DNA of 64,000 nucleotides from Actinomycetota bacterium (GCA_040757835.1 JBFLWJ010000015.1:1-64000), one strand, 5' to 3'; shown: positions 9,767 to 18,562, counted from the first letter of the stretch. Program-made: numbers and translations. The notes: a model not told the origin generated them from the letters alone.

Positions 9767-10552
9767 ATGATCAAGGTAGGTGTCAGCGGCGCGGGCGGGC
9801 GCATGGGCCGTGAGGTCTGCCGGGCAATCACCGCCGAGGAAGGCCTGGAACTGGTATGCGCCATCGATCCTTCCTATGCCGGAACGGTCCTCAGCGAACT
9901 GTTGCCGGGACTCGAGAGCGATATCACGGTTTCCGGTTCCCTGCAGGACCTGCACTCGTGCGGTACCGAGGTGATGGTCGACTTCAGCGTGGCCGCCGCC
10001 GCCCGCGTCGGGGTGTCCTACGCCCTGGACCGGGGCATCGCGTGCGTGGTCGGTACCACCGGACTCGAGGCAGGAGACCTCGAGGATTTCGCCCGCATCG
10101 CGGACGAGAGGGGGACCGGGTGCCTGGTGGCGCCAAACTTCGCCATCGGAGCGGTGTTGATGATGGAATTCGCCCGTCTTGCCGCGCGCCATATGCCGGC
10201 GTGCGAGATAGTGGAACTGCACCACGACCGCAAGATCGACGCTCCTTCGGGGACGGCCCTGAATACCGCGAGGATGATCCTGGAGGAAAGGGGAGTCGAG
10301 ATCGCAAGCGCAGAGGCATCAGAGGCCGGGCCTCGCGGCCTGGACCTCGGAGGGATACGCGTGCATTCAGTGCGCCTGCCGGGACTGATGGCCCACCAGG
10401 AAGTTATATTCGGCGGGGCGGGACAGACCTTGAGCATACGGCACGACACCTTTGACCGCGCCTCCTTCATGCCAGGGGTGATGATGGCGGTTAAGGGGAT
10501 CGTGGAGATGAAGGGGCTTGTCCTGGGCCTCGACAAGGTACTTGACGTTTAA
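9767..10552 (+). CDS. dapB: 4-hydroxy-tetrahydrodipicolinate reductase
   Basis: NAD(P)H-dependent reductase of the lysine/diaminopimelate pathway, supplying peptidoglycan precursors. Its 261 residues include the N-terminal Rossmann motif VSGAGGRMGREV, the VGTTG turn, and the family signature around ELHHDRKIDAPSGTAL, with catalytic His and substrate-binding Lys. APNFAIGAVLMM is also diagnostic. ATG follows GGGGGATCGC. dapA is not adjacent in this window. Confidence 0.96.
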   Translation: MIKVGVSGAGGRMGREVCRAITAEEGLELVCAIDPSYAGTVLSELLPGLESDITVSGSLQDLHSCGTEVMVDFSVAAAARVGVSYALDRGIACVVGTTGLEAGDLEDFARIADERGTGCLVAPNFAIGAVLMMEFARLAARHMPACEIVELHHDRKIDAPSGTALNTARMILEERGVEIASAEASEAGPRGLDLGGIRVHSVRLPGLMAHQEVIFGGAGQTLSIRHDTFDRASFMPGVMMAVKGIVEMKGLVLGLDKVLDV

Positions 10553-10636
10553 GGCAAGCCGCTCCCGGTCCGGCGAGCGGGAGAGTGACGGCGAACGAGA
10601 CGACAGGTAAGGCAGGGAGAGAGGAGGGACGGGAAG

Positions 10637-11452
10637 ATGAGGGACCTAGCCGGGAAGATAGTCCTGATCACCGGGGCTGCGCGGGGCATGGGAAAGCTGC
10701 ATGCCGAGAACTTCCACCGGGAAGGCAGCGTGGTCGTGGTCACCGATGTGGACGAGGCCGGGCTTAAGGTGACCGAGAGCGAGCTGCGCTCGCGCGGATG
10801 CAAGGTCCACGCATACGGACTGGACGTCTCCGACCGCGACGCTTGCTTTGCGCTGGCGGAAAAGGTCAGGTCCGAGGTGGGCCCCATAGACGTGCTCATC
10901 AACAATGCCGGGATCACCGAGTGCCACGCCGTACTCGACCTCTCCGAGAAGGCGGTGAGGCGCATGGCTGAGGTGAACTATATGGGGTACGTCTGGATGA
11001 TGCAGGCGGTGGTCCCGGAGATGCTCAAGAGGGGATCGGGGCACGTGGTCAACGTCTGTTCCGTTGCCGGCAAGGTGGGAACAGCCAAGATGGGCGGCTA
11101 CTGCGCCACGAAGTTCGCCGATATCGGCATCACCGACGCCATCCGCATGGAGACCAGGGGCAGCGGAGTGGACTTCACCATCGTCAACCCGGGCTACGTC
11201 TCCACCGGCATGTTCGAGGGAGGCAAGGTGCCCTTCATAACCAGGTGGCAGGACCCCATGAAGGTCTCCCGAGCCGTGGTGGAGGCGGTGAGGAGGAACA
11301 AGGCCGAGATCTGCGTTCCCCGGGCCAACGTGCTCCTGGTGGCCTTCCTGCGAGGGCTTTGTATGCCCAAGCTCATTGATTTCACCTTCCACCTCTTGGG
11401 CGTCGATAAGTCCATGGACGGTTGGTGCAGGGCGGGGGAGCGCCCGTTCTAG
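10637..11452 (+). CDS. short-chain dehydrogenase/reductase (SDR)
   Basis: Classical NAD(P)-dependent SDR, 271 residues. Cofactor motif TGAARGMG lies at about residues 12-19, with an acidic DVDE after strand 2 that favours NAD. DVLINNAG and the catalytic Ser/Tyr/Lys set in NVCSVAGKVGTAKMGGYCATK follow, then NPGYVSTGMF. The C-terminal extension (VLLVAFLRGLCMPKLIDFTFHLLGV) is hydrophobic. It resembles the 17-beta-hydroxysteroid/retinol dehydrogenase-like branch, whose members associate with membranes. The substrate cannot be read from sequence. RBS GGGACGGGAAG precedes ATG. A GC-rich hairpin (CTCCCG/CGGGAG) lies in the 84-base gap after dapB. Confidence 0.85.
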   Translation: MRDLAGKIVLITGAARGMGKLHAENFHREGSVVVVTDVDEAGLKVTESELRSRGCKVHAYGLDVSDRDACFALAEKVRSEVGPIDVLINNAGITECHAVLDLSEKAVRRMAEVNYMGYVWMMQAVVPEMLKRGSGHVVNVCSVAGKVGTAKMGGYCATKFADIGITDAIRMETRGSGVDFTIVNPGYVSTGMFEGGKVPFITRWQDPMKVSRAVVEAVRRNKAEICVPRANVLLVAFLRGLCMPKLIDFTFHLLGVDKSMDGWCRAGERPF

Positions 11453-11971
11453 GGCTTTTCCGGCCTTGAGGTGCTAGATCCAGCCCGGCGACAAGGCTGG
11501 TCGTCGTCGCAAGCTCCTCCGAGCACCTTGCTCGCCGGGCTGGTGGCAGCGCAGACGAAGGCTCTTTGGCGAACCCAGCCTAGAACGGGCGGTGGGGATA
11601 ATATAGGGCGACATCCGGGCGGGTACAGAGCCTTTGTACTGTGATAATATGCACGATTCATGGCGCGACCGACCTGGTAGTTCCCCGGGCTGGTGGCAAC
11701 GCAGACGGATGCTCTCTTTCCGAAAAAGCCCGGAACGGGCGGTGGGGATAATATAGGGCGATATTCAGGTCCGAAAAATACCTGTTGGCCACATCCATGC
11801 GCGGTTCTCGTTCCCCATGATCCATATGTTGTTCCGCGACCCTGCCGTTGGCTGGTTAAAAGGTGATCGCGAGGTAAGCGTTGAACAACAGGAGTAGGAT
11901 TTGGAGGAGGACGTTTTCGCTTAAAATCCTCGTGGGATCCGAGGTTGTCGTTGAAAACGACTGGAGTGAAG
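11453..11971 (+). repeat. gene-free stretch with interspersed structured repeats (ftsK upstream region)
   Basis: 519 bases with no convincing gene. It holds a head element (11481-11542) in which AGCCCGG pairs with CCGGGCT around a CGAGCA-cct-TGCTCG hairpin. A 79-80-base tail unit occurs twice, at 11535-11613 and 11685-11764. My gap-free hand alignment gives 66 of 80 matches, ending in both copies with the shared string GGTGGGGATAATATAGGGCG. The head and tail recur at 52559-52770. Sequence at 11781-11850 resembles 23106-23180. The last ~100 bases, from about 11870, probably carry the ftsK promoter, but I cannot place it securely. Confidence 0.75.
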
Positions 11972-14317
11972 ATGGCGACGGCTAAGAAAAAGCCGGCACG
12001 GGCGAACAAGAAGGGCAAGGTGCCGTCTACGGGCAACGCCAGGAAAGGGACCGGCGGCAGGAAGACGGAGAGAGGACTGCCGAGGAACCTGCGCGAGATC
12101 TACGGCGTGGCCATCATAACCGTGGCCGTCCTCTGTTTCCTTGCCTTCTACCTCTCCGCGCTGGGTCCGGTGGGAAGGGGGCTCGACCTCTTCTTCTCCT
12201 ACGTCATGGGCGGCGTGCGCTATGCCCTACCCTTCATCCTGCTCCTGGTAGGCCTGGCGCTTTTGCTGGGCCGCCTGGGCGAGATACCCAGTGAGAAGGA
12301 TGCATGGCACTTGACCTGGGTCGAACTGGCGGGGACAGCGGTGATGATCATGGCAATCTGTGCGCTGCTCAGCCTGGGACGTGGCGACGTGGAGACGATG
12401 TTTGAGCGCGCAAACCTGGAGGCCGGAGGCGGGCTCATAGGAGCGGCCATAGCTTGGCCGCTGGTAAAGATGTTCAGCAGAACGGGAGCGTACGTGCTCC
12501 TGATAGCGATGTTCATCGTCGGGTTCCTGCTCTTCACGGGTCTTACCATATCTAAGTATTTCCAAGAGAGGGTGGAGAAGAGGCGTCGCCAGCGCGCCGA
12601 GAAGAGGGCGGCGGTCCCCACGGCGGCGGCATCCATGACCGCCGGCCGGTCGCCGAGGAAAGAGGCGCCTCAACCACTTCCTGGAGTCGAGAAGGCCGGG
12701 ATGTTGGTGGAGGACGGCCCGCCACCGGAGACTCCGCCCGCGCCCGAGATCCCCCCTGAAATGGCTGCTCCACCGAAACTGGTCGAGGAGGATACGGGCC
12801 AACTGGCCATCGAGGTGGAGGATGGGGGCAAAGGCAAGGCCTACAAGCTACCGCCGCTGGAGCTGCTGAGCAGGGCCGGGGAGCGCAATCCCATATCGCA
12901 TAAGAGCGTGAACGAGAGCATCTCCATCCTCGAGAAGACCCTGAAGGAATTCGGAGTAGACGCGGCGGTGACGCGTGTGACGCGGGGTCCCACCGTGACC
13001 AGGTTCGAGGTCGAGCTGGGCTCGGGAGTGAAGGTGAACCGCGTGCTCAACCTGAGCGACGACATAGCCTACGCCCTGGCATCACCGGATATCAGGATAA
13101 TCACCCCTATCCCGGGCAAGTCGGCCATCGGCATCGAGATCCCCAACCGCGAGAGGGACCTGGTGACCCTGGGGGACATCCTGTCCAATCCCATGGCCAG
13201 CAAGTCGCCGGGCCCGCTCAAGGTGGGTCTGGGGATGGACATATCCGGAAAGCCAGTGATGATGGACCTGCGCGAGATGCCGCACCTGCTGCTCGCGGGC
13301 GCCACCGGTACCGGGAAGAGCTGCTGCATCAACGCCATTATCGCGTCGGTGCTGGTCACTTCCCCTCCCCACGATGTGAGGATGATCATGGTCGACCCAA
13401 AGTACGTCGAGCTCTCGCACTTCAACGGCATACCCCACCTGCTCACCCCGGTGATAACCGACCCGAAGAAGGCAGCCGGTGCGCTGGCCTGGGTGGTGCG
13501 GGAGATGGAGATGCGATACCAGCTCCTCTCGAAGGCGGGGGTGAAGAGCATCATCGCCTACCGTTCGGCCCTCAAGGAGGGCCTCGAGAAGGAAAAGGAC
13601 GAGAAGGGCGAGCGGCAGTTCCCCCACCTGCCGTACATACTGGTGCTCATCGACGAGCTGGCCGACCTGATGATGGTGGCCTCGGCGGAAGTAGAGGACA
13701 GCATAGCGAGGATCGCCCAGATGGCGCGGGCGGTGGGGATCCACCTGGTGGTGGCCACCCAGAGGCCTTCGGTGGACGTGGTGACCGGGATGATCAAGGC
13801 GAACATGCCTTCACGCATAGCTTTCACCGTGGCCAGCCAGGCCGATTCGAGGGTGATCCTCGACGTGGGGGGCGCGGAGAAGCTGGTGGGCCACGGCGAC
13901 ATGCTCTTTCTACCGGCGGGGAGCTCGAAGCCCATAAGGGTGCAGGGTTCCTACATCGCGGAGCGGGAGATCGCCGCCGTCGTCGGGTTCATCAAGCGCC
14001 AGCGCCAGGCGGACTACCAGGAGGAGATCCTGGAGGAGGCGGGCAAAGGGAGGAGAGAACAGACCCGCGAGGACGAGTTGCTGGAGGAAGCCATCGAGAT
14101 CGTGGTGCTCTCCGGGATGGCCTCGGCGTCGCTGCTGCAGCGAAAACTCAGGGTCGGCTACGCGCGGGCGGCGCGTCTGGTGGACCTCATGGAGGACCTG
14201 GGCATCGTGGGGGGTTCAGAGGGCAGCAAACCCAGGGCGGTGCTCATAACCCCAGAGGAACTGGAGGAACGGAGGAGGCGCATGGGGGCGCAGCCGGAAG
14301 GGGAGGTAGCCAGTTGA
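11972..14317 (+). CDS. ftsK: DNA translocase FtsK
   Basis: Septum-anchored DNA pump that clears the chromosome dimer/terminus region during division. The 781-residue protein has a basic N-terminus, four predicted membrane segments within about residues 30-200, and a Pro/Glu-rich linker. The motor domain has Walker A LLLAGATGTGKSCC (near residue 443), Walker B YILVLIDELADLMM, and ATQRPSVDVVTGMIKANMPSR. The C-terminal gamma winged helix is EEAIEIVVLSGMASASLLQRKLRVGYARAARLVD. ATG 11972 is preferred over upstream TTG/GTG because GGAG at 11963-11966 is ideally spaced. Confidence 0.95.
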   Translation: MATAKKKPARANKKGKVPSTGNARKGTGGRKTERGLPRNLREIYGVAIITVAVLCFLAFYLSALGPVGRGLDLFFSYVMGGVRYALPFILLLVGLALLLGRLGEIPSEKDAWHLTWVELAGTAVMIMAICALLSLGRGDVETMFERANLEAGGGLIGAAIAWPLVKMFSRTGAYVLLIAMFIVGFLLFTGLTISKYFQERVEKRRRQRAEKRAAVPTAAASMTAGRSPRKEAPQPLPGVEKAGMLVEDGPPPETPPAPEIPPEMAAPPKLVEEDTGQLAIEVEDGGKGKAYKLPPLELLSRAGERNPISHKSVNESISILEKTLKEFGVDAAVTRVTRGPTVTRFEVELGSGVKVNRVLNLSDDIAYALASPDIRIITPIPGKSAIGIEIPNRERDLVTLGDILSNPMASKSPGPLKVGLGMDISGKPVMMDLREMPHLLLAGATGTGKSCCINAIIASVLVTSPPHDVRMIMVDPKYVELSHFNGIPHLLTPVITDPKKAAGALAWVVREMEMRYQLLSKAGVKSIIAYRSALKEGLEKEKDEKGERQFPHLPYILVLIDELADLMMVASAEVEDSIARIAQMARAVGIHLVVATQRPSVDVVTGMIKANMPSRIAFTVASQADSRVILDVGGAEKLVGHGDMLFLPAGSSKPIRVQGSYIAEREIAAVVGFIKRQRQADYQEEILEEAGKGRREQTREDELLEEAIEIVVLSGMASASLLQRKLRVGYARAARLVDLMEDLGIVGGSEGSKPRAVLITPEELEERRRRMGAQPEGEVAS

Positions 14318-14385
14318 GCCGCTCAGGGAGATACCATTACCGCGCCGGTGCTTTTGACGTTCTGGTTATTAAAGACATTGGTCTC

Positions 14386-14394
14386 TGGTATAAT
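14386..14394 (+). promoter_or_regulatory. extended -10 promoter of the 77-residue orphan gene
   Basis: TGG-TATAAT at 14386-14394 is a perfect -10 hexamer with the extended TGn motif. No good -35 lies 16-18 bases upstream (TTATTA is closest). The predicted transcript would start near 14401, 25 bases before the GTG start of the small gene. Confidence 0.65.
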
Positions 14395-14425
14395 CAACCC
14401 AATAGGCATTGAGCAGGAGGTCGCG

Positions 14426-14659
14426 GTGGCCAACAGGTTGGCTCAGGAAGTCGAGAAGGTCCTTGCGGCGGCGGTCGGCGATTTCATCGCCAAGGCCACG
14501 GTGAAGAAGAACTGCGAGCTGATAGGCACCACGCCTGACGACCTGACCGCCGATCAGCTTCCGACCCTGGCCGAGAAGATCGAGAAATCCGTATCCTTCT
14601 TTTCCGGAAAGGACGTCGGCAGCGGGGTGGCGGAGAAGATCAAGGCCATAAAGATCTGA
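14426..14659 (+). CDS. 77-residue protein of unknown function
   Basis: I do not recognise this family. GTG 14426 lies behind AGGAGG (14415-14420) with 5-base spacing; upstream codons of the same frame fall inside the promoter and are probably untranslated. The product is soluble and helix-rich. An amphipathic N-terminal helix (ANRLAQEVEKVLAAAVGDFIAKATV) is followed by NCELIGTTPDDLTADQLPTL, then a second helix AEKIEKSVSFFSG and a Lys-rich end. It has one Cys and no membrane segment or signal peptide. The gene stands alone between ftsK and rimO, with its own promoter and an intrinsic terminator. The codon pattern looks native and the start/RBS context is strong, so I treat it as real. Confidence 0.75.
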   Translation: MANRLAQEVEKVLAAAVGDFIAKATVKKNCELIGTTPDDLTADQLPTLAEKIEKSVSFFSGKDVGSGVAEKIKAIKI

Positions 14660-14718
14660 TATTGCGTGGCACCGTGCCGCCAGGGCCGCGATCAGACTTA
14701 GCAACATGGTAATAGAGG

Positions 14719-14750
14719 AGGACCGGGGTCGAGATATGCCCGGTCCTTTT
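14719..14750 (+). terminator. intrinsic terminator after the orphan gene
   Basis: AGGACCGGG (14719-14727) pairs perfectly with CCCGGTCCT (14739-14747), leaving an 11-base loop, and the T run TTTT follows at 14747-14750. It ends the small transcription unit before rimO. Confidence 0.75.
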
Positions 14751-14833
14751 AGCGTCTCGCAAGATGGCCGTGGTGGCGGCGAGAAAAGGAACGGCCGGGG
14801 CGCTTGAAGGCGGCCGCGGCGAGGTGGTCGAGG

Positions 14834-16156
14834 ATGATGGTGCATAAGAAGTCCTTCTTTCTGTTCAGCCTGGGTTGCCCCAAGAACGAGGTGGACTCGG
14901 ACGGCCTGGCCTCGATGCTCATGAGGGAAGGCTGGGCCATGCAGCGCCATGCCCGTGATGCCGGGGTCATGGTGGTCAACACGTGCTCGTTCGTGGCCGC
15001 GGCGGTGGAGGAATCGCTGGAGACCATCATGGAGCTGGCGGACCTGAGGGAGGATGGAGGCAGGCGCCTGGTGGTCAGCGGCTGCCTGGTCTCGAGGTAC
15101 GGCGGGGGTACTCTCGCTCCCCTCCTTCCCGAAGTGGACATGTGGGTCGACATGTCCGAATATCATCGCTTTGCAGCCTTGCTGGACGAGCTGATCGGCG
15201 AGGAGCCCACGGGGGAAGAAGGCGGGGGGCGGGACCGCGCTGCAACGCTTGAGCGCGGTTTCGTCTATGTCAAGATCGCAGAAGGGTGCTCGAGGAGGTG
15301 TTCCTTCTGTGCTATCCCGGCCATCAGGGGACCCCTGAGCTCGCGCCCCCGTGAAGAGATCGTGGAGGAAGCGCGCCTCTTCACGCGGCACGGGGCACGC
15401 GAGATAGTGCTCGTGGCCCAGGACACAACCTCGTACGGGCTGGATTTATACGGCCGGACCGCGCTCCCCGACCTTCTCTCGGACCTGCGTGAGGCCGTGG
15501 GAGAGGCGTGGCTGCGCGTCATGTATACGTATCCCGAGGGCGTCGATGACGCCCTCCTGCGGGCCATGGCCGATTACGGCGCCTGCCGCTATCTGGACCT
15601 TCCCTTTCAGCACTCAGACGCTGGCGTGCTCAAAGCAATGGGGAGGAGGGGGGATGCCGGGTCACACCTCCGGCTTCTGGCGAGGATAGGCGAGCTTATG
15701 GGGGAGGTGGCCTTGCGCGCCACCTTCATGGTGGGTTTCCCTGGCGAGGACGGCAGGGCCTTCGCTGATCTCGCGGCATTCGTGGCCGGCGCCCGTTTTG
15801 ACTGGCTGGGGCTCTTCGGCTATTCTCAGGAGGAAGGCACCCCCGCGTTTTCCCTTGGAAAAGGGGCTTCCGCTTCCGTGACACGCGCCAGGCTGCAGGA
15901 GCTGGCCGCCGTGCAGGAGGAGATAATGCGGGAGAAAGCAGTGGCGCTGGTGGGGAACGAGATGAGAGTGCTGCTGGAGCAAGCGAGCTCGGAGGCTCCA
16001 GGCTTCTGGGAGGGCCGGACGTGGCGAGAAGCCCCCGAAATAGACGGCGTGGTCTTCGTAGCAGACACCGGGGGCTTGCGAGCGGGGAGCATGGTCGACG
16101 TGGCGATAACGTCGAGCGAAGGGGTTGACCTGGTTGGCACGGTCAAAAGGGGATAA
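14834..16156 (+). CDS. rimO: ribosomal protein S12 methylthiotransferase RimO
   Basis: Radical-SAM methylthiotransferase that modifies an aspartate of ribosomal protein S12. The N-terminal UPF0004 domain has SLGCPKNEVDSDGL, VNTCSF and VSGCLV, carrying the three Cys of the auxiliary cluster. The radical SAM motif is EGCSRRCSFCAIPAIRG (CxxxCxxC). A C-terminal TRAM domain holds EVDG-like ligands near residues 385-440. The CPKNEVDS motif separates it from MiaB and MtaB. ATG 14834 (440 residues) follows GAGGTGG; an upstream in-frame start at 14804 would add ten unconserved residues. pgsA follows within 20 bases. Confidence 0.94.
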   Translation: MMVHKKSFFLFSLGCPKNEVDSDGLASMLMREGWAMQRHARDAGVMVVNTCSFVAAAVEESLETIMELADLREDGGRRLVVSGCLVSRYGGGTLAPLLPEVDMWVDMSEYHRFAALLDELIGEEPTGEEGGGRDRAATLERGFVYVKIAEGCSRRCSFCAIPAIRGPLSSRPREEIVEEARLFTRHGAREIVLVAQDTTSYGLDLYGRTALPDLLSDLREAVGEAWLRVMYTYPEGVDDALLRAMADYGACRYLDLPFQHSDAGVLKAMGRRGDAGSHLRLLARIGELMGEVALRATFMVGFPGEDGRAFADLAAFVAGARFDWLGLFGYSQEEGTPAFSLGKGASASVTRARLQELAAVQEEIMREKAVALVGNEMRVLLEQASSEAPGFWEGRTWREAPEIDGVVFVADTGGLRAGSMVDVAITSSEGVDLVGTVKRG

Positions 16157-16172
16157 TGACGTATCGAACGCG

Positions 16173-16733
16173 GTGGGGAGAGGGGACAACCTGAACCTGC
16201 CCAATGCCCTTACCATGTCGCGTATGCTCATGGCGCCGCTCATCGCCTACCTGCTCTCCGACGATGACCGCCGCAGGAACGTCCTGGCGGCGATCACGGT
16301 AGGCGCCGCCGCCCTCACAGATCTCCTTGACGGACACATCGCCCGCAAACAGGGGAAGGAGACCAGGCTGGGGCAGTTTCTCGACCCCCTTGCGGACAAG
16401 ATATGCATCTCCACTACCTTCATCATGCTCGCGGCGCGGCGCAGGATGCCTGCATGGGTGCCGGGGGTGATCATAGGGCGAGAGGTATTGATCACCCTCT
16501 TCAGGGTCTACGCCGGATCGCAGGGCTCCTCGGTCCCTGCGAGCATTTGGGGGAAGCTGAAGACCAACTCGCAACTCCTGGCGGTCCTTATGGTCATCCT
16601 GGGGGGCGGAGACCCCTCCCGGGCGGACCTGGAAAAAGCAGCCGTCAACCTGTCGGTGGCGCTGACCCTATATTCCGGACTCGACTACATGCGCAAGTCG
16701 GGCCGTTACCTGAGCAGGCCGGAGGGCGTGTAG
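16173..16733 (+). CDS. pgsA: CDP-diacylglycerol-glycerol-3-phosphate 3-phosphatidyltransferase
   Basis: Integral membrane enzyme that commits CDP-diacylglycerol to phosphatidylglycerol synthesis. The CDP-alcohol phosphatidyltransferase signature is complete: LLDGHIARKQGKETRLGQFLDPLADK (D-G-x2-A-R-x8-G-x3-D-x3-D). About five hydrophobic segments are visible. The start is uncertain. GTG 16173 gives MGRGDNLNLPNALTMSR, which matches the family N-terminus, but a ribosome binding site is poorly spaced. An alternative in-frame ATG at 16125 would overlap rimO. The order rimO-pgsA-cinA is widespread. Confidence 0.9.
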   Translation: MGRGDNLNLPNALTMSRMLMAPLIAYLLSDDDRRRNVLAAITVGAAALTDLLDGHIARKQGKETRLGQFLDPLADKICISTTFIMLAARRRMPAWVPGVIIGREVLITLFRVYAGSQGSSVPASIWGKLKTNSQLLAVLMVILGGGDPSRADLEKAAVNLSVALTLYSGLDYMRKSGRYLSRPEGV

Positions 16734-16734
16734 G

Positions 16735-17982
16735 GTGCAGACATGCGCGCTGCTTGCCGTGGGAGACGAACTGCTCGACGGCAGGGTGAGCGACACCAAT
16801 TCCGACTTCATCATCGAGAGGTTAACGCCCCTGGGCTTCGAGGTGGTCCTGCGCGTCAACGTCGGCGACGATCTGGCCCGCATAGGGCATGCCATTTCGC
16901 TGTGCATGGGCCTGGCCGACGTGGTGGTGGTCACCGGGGGGTTGGGGCCCACCGGGGACGACCTGACGAGGGAGGCGGTGGCCGGATCGCTGCGCCGCCC
17001 GCTCCACCGCGACGGGCGCCTGGAGGAGAGGCTGCGCGGCTTCTTCGAGACCATGGGGAGAAAGATGTCGGACACCAACCTGAAGCAGGCGGACCTGGTC
17101 GAGGGGGCCGTGCCCATCGACGCGCGCCTGGGTACGGCCCCCGGCCAGTGGATCGAGGCCGGCGGCAAGCTGATCTTCCTCGTCCCCGGCGTCCCCAGGG
17201 AGATGCGCGACATGATCGAGGGAGACGTCATCCCACTGCTCGCGCGGCGGTTCGCTTTGGAGGAGAGGGGCATGAATTCGACCTTCCTGGTCGCTGCGAT
17301 GCCCGAGTCTGAACTCGCGGAACACGTGGAGAAAGCCCTGTCAGGCGTGGAGGGGGTGAGGGCCGCATACCGGGCGATGCTGGGCCAGATCGAGGTCAAA
17401 CTGTCCGCACCCCACGGCCATCCCGGCTTCAGGGGGGCGGAGGAGAGGGTGAAAGCCGCCCTGGGGGCCTGGGTGGTGGCAGAGGGAGGAGAGACGCTGC
17501 AGGGGAACCTCGGGGAAGCCATGCGCGGCCGCGGGCTCACCCTGGCGGTGGCGGAGTCGCTCACGGGGGGTATGGTCGGCGAGAGGATCACCAGCGTCCC
17601 CGGCAGCTCGGACTATTTCCTTGGGAGCATCGTCGCCTACACCTACGATGCCAAGGCCGGACTGCTGGGAGTGAACGCGGGGCTGCTGCGCGAACGGGGT
17701 GCTGTGAACGAGGAAGTGGCTAAGGCAATGGCCCGGGGAGCCAGGCAGAGGTTCTCCTCGCACCTCGGTATAGCGCTGAGCGGCGTCGCGGGACCAGACG
17801 GCGGAGAGGAGGATGAACCTCCCGGTACGGTCGCCTTCGGACTGGCCGATGAAACGGGGACTTACGGCTGGATCTACCGCCTGCCCGGGGACCGAGAGAT
17901 GGTACGCCAGTTCGCCACCACGATAATGCTGACCATCACTCTCCTCTATGTGCGTGGTGAGGATTATAGCCATGTCCGGTAA
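16735..17982 (+). CDS. cinA: CinA: nucleotide pyrophosphatase / nicotinamide-nucleotide amidase
   Basis: Two-domain protein of 415 residues. The N-terminal MoCF-like domain (VGDELLDGRVSDTNSDFI, VVVTGGLGPTGDDLTREAV) is the ADP-ribose pyrophosphatase part. The C-terminal PncC domain (LAVAESLTGGMVGERITSVPGSSDYFLGS and SGVAGPDGG) deamidates NMN for pyridine-nucleotide salvage. The start is GTG, one base after the pgsA stop. It overlaps thpR. The recA gene that often follows cinA is not here. Confidence 0.93.
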   Translation: MQTCALLAVGDELLDGRVSDTNSDFIIERLTPLGFEVVLRVNVGDDLARIGHAISLCMGLADVVVVTGGLGPTGDDLTREAVAGSLRRPLHRDGRLEERLRGFFETMGRKMSDTNLKQADLVEGAVPIDARLGTAPGQWIEAGGKLIFLVPGVPREMRDMIEGDVIPLLARRFALEERGMNSTFLVAAMPESELAEHVEKALSGVEGVRAAYRAMLGQIEVKLSAPHGHPGFRGAEERVKAALGAWVVAEGGETLQGNLGEAMRGRGLTLAVAESLTGGMVGERITSVPGSSDYFLGSIVAYTYDAKAGLLGVNAGLLRERGAVNEEVAKAMARGARQRFSSHLGIALSGVAGPDGGEEDEPPGTVAFGLADETGTYGWIYRLPGDREMVRQFATTIMLTITLLYVRGEDYSHVR

Positions 17983-18562
17983 GGCCCTGAGGTTGTTCGT
18001 CGCGGCCGGCATACCCAGCGAGGCCAGGGACATCCTGGGGCTGGCGATGGACGGTTCGCGCGCAAAGATCGCTGACGCGAGATGGGTAAGTGCGGAAAAC
18101 CTCCACCTCACGCTGAAGTTCATCGGCGCATATGGAGAGGAAGCGCTGGAGGGCTTGTCGAACGAGTTGCTGGAGACGGCCGCGCGCTGCAAGCCTTTCA
18201 AGGCGGCGCTTGGAGGTTGCGGCGCGTTCCCCTCGCCGCGCAAGGCCCGCGTGATCTGGGTCGGTATGTGCGAGGGAGCGGAAAGCGCGGGCGCGGTCGC
18301 CCGAAAGCTGGATGCCCGGCTGGAGAGGGTGGGGATAGAACGCGAGAGCAGGCCGTTCCGCGGCCATATCACCCTGGCGAGGATGAAGCACCCGCGGGAC
18401 TGTGCGGCTGCGCTGGAGGACCTGGGCAAGCAGCTCGGGGGATTGCAGGACAGGGCTTTCACAGTGGACGAAGTGGTACTCTACCACAGTATACTTGGAC
18501 CACAGGGACCTACCTATATTGCGCTGCAGAGGGTCGCGCTGGGAGGGAACAGCCATGAGTAA
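17972..18562 (+). CDS. thpR: RNA 2',3'-cyclic phosphodiesterase (2H family)
   Basis: 2H phosphoesterase of 196 residues, historically called 2'-5' RNA ligase, that hydrolyses 2',3'-cyclic phosphates on RNA. Both catalytic HxT motifs are present: HLTLKFIG (about residue 44) and HITLAR (about residue 132). The N-terminal RLFVAAGIP strand and the RWVSAENLHLTLK segment are typical. ATG 17972 has TGAGGA eight bases upstream and overlaps the 3' end of cinA. It is followed by rpe with an 8-base overlap. Confidence 0.9.
   Translation: MSGKALRLFVAAGIPSEARDILGLAMDGSRAKIADARWVSAENLHLTLKFIGAYGEEALEGLSNELLETAARCKPFKAALGGCGAFPSPRKARVIWVGMCEGAESAGAVARKLDARLERVGIERESRPFRGHITLARMKHPRDCAAALEDLGKQLGGLQDRAFTVDEVVLYHSILGPQGPTYIALQRVALGGNSHE

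Noticed and set aside
11453..11971. CRISPR array or insertion sequence in the repeat region
   Set aside because: Only two diverged units with no regular spacers, no transposase and no clear terminal inverted repeats or target duplication.
11449..12036. 195-codon minus-strand frame in the repeat region
   Set aside because: It is composed of the intergenic repeats and antisense ftsK; its internally duplicated peptide only reflects the repeated DNA.
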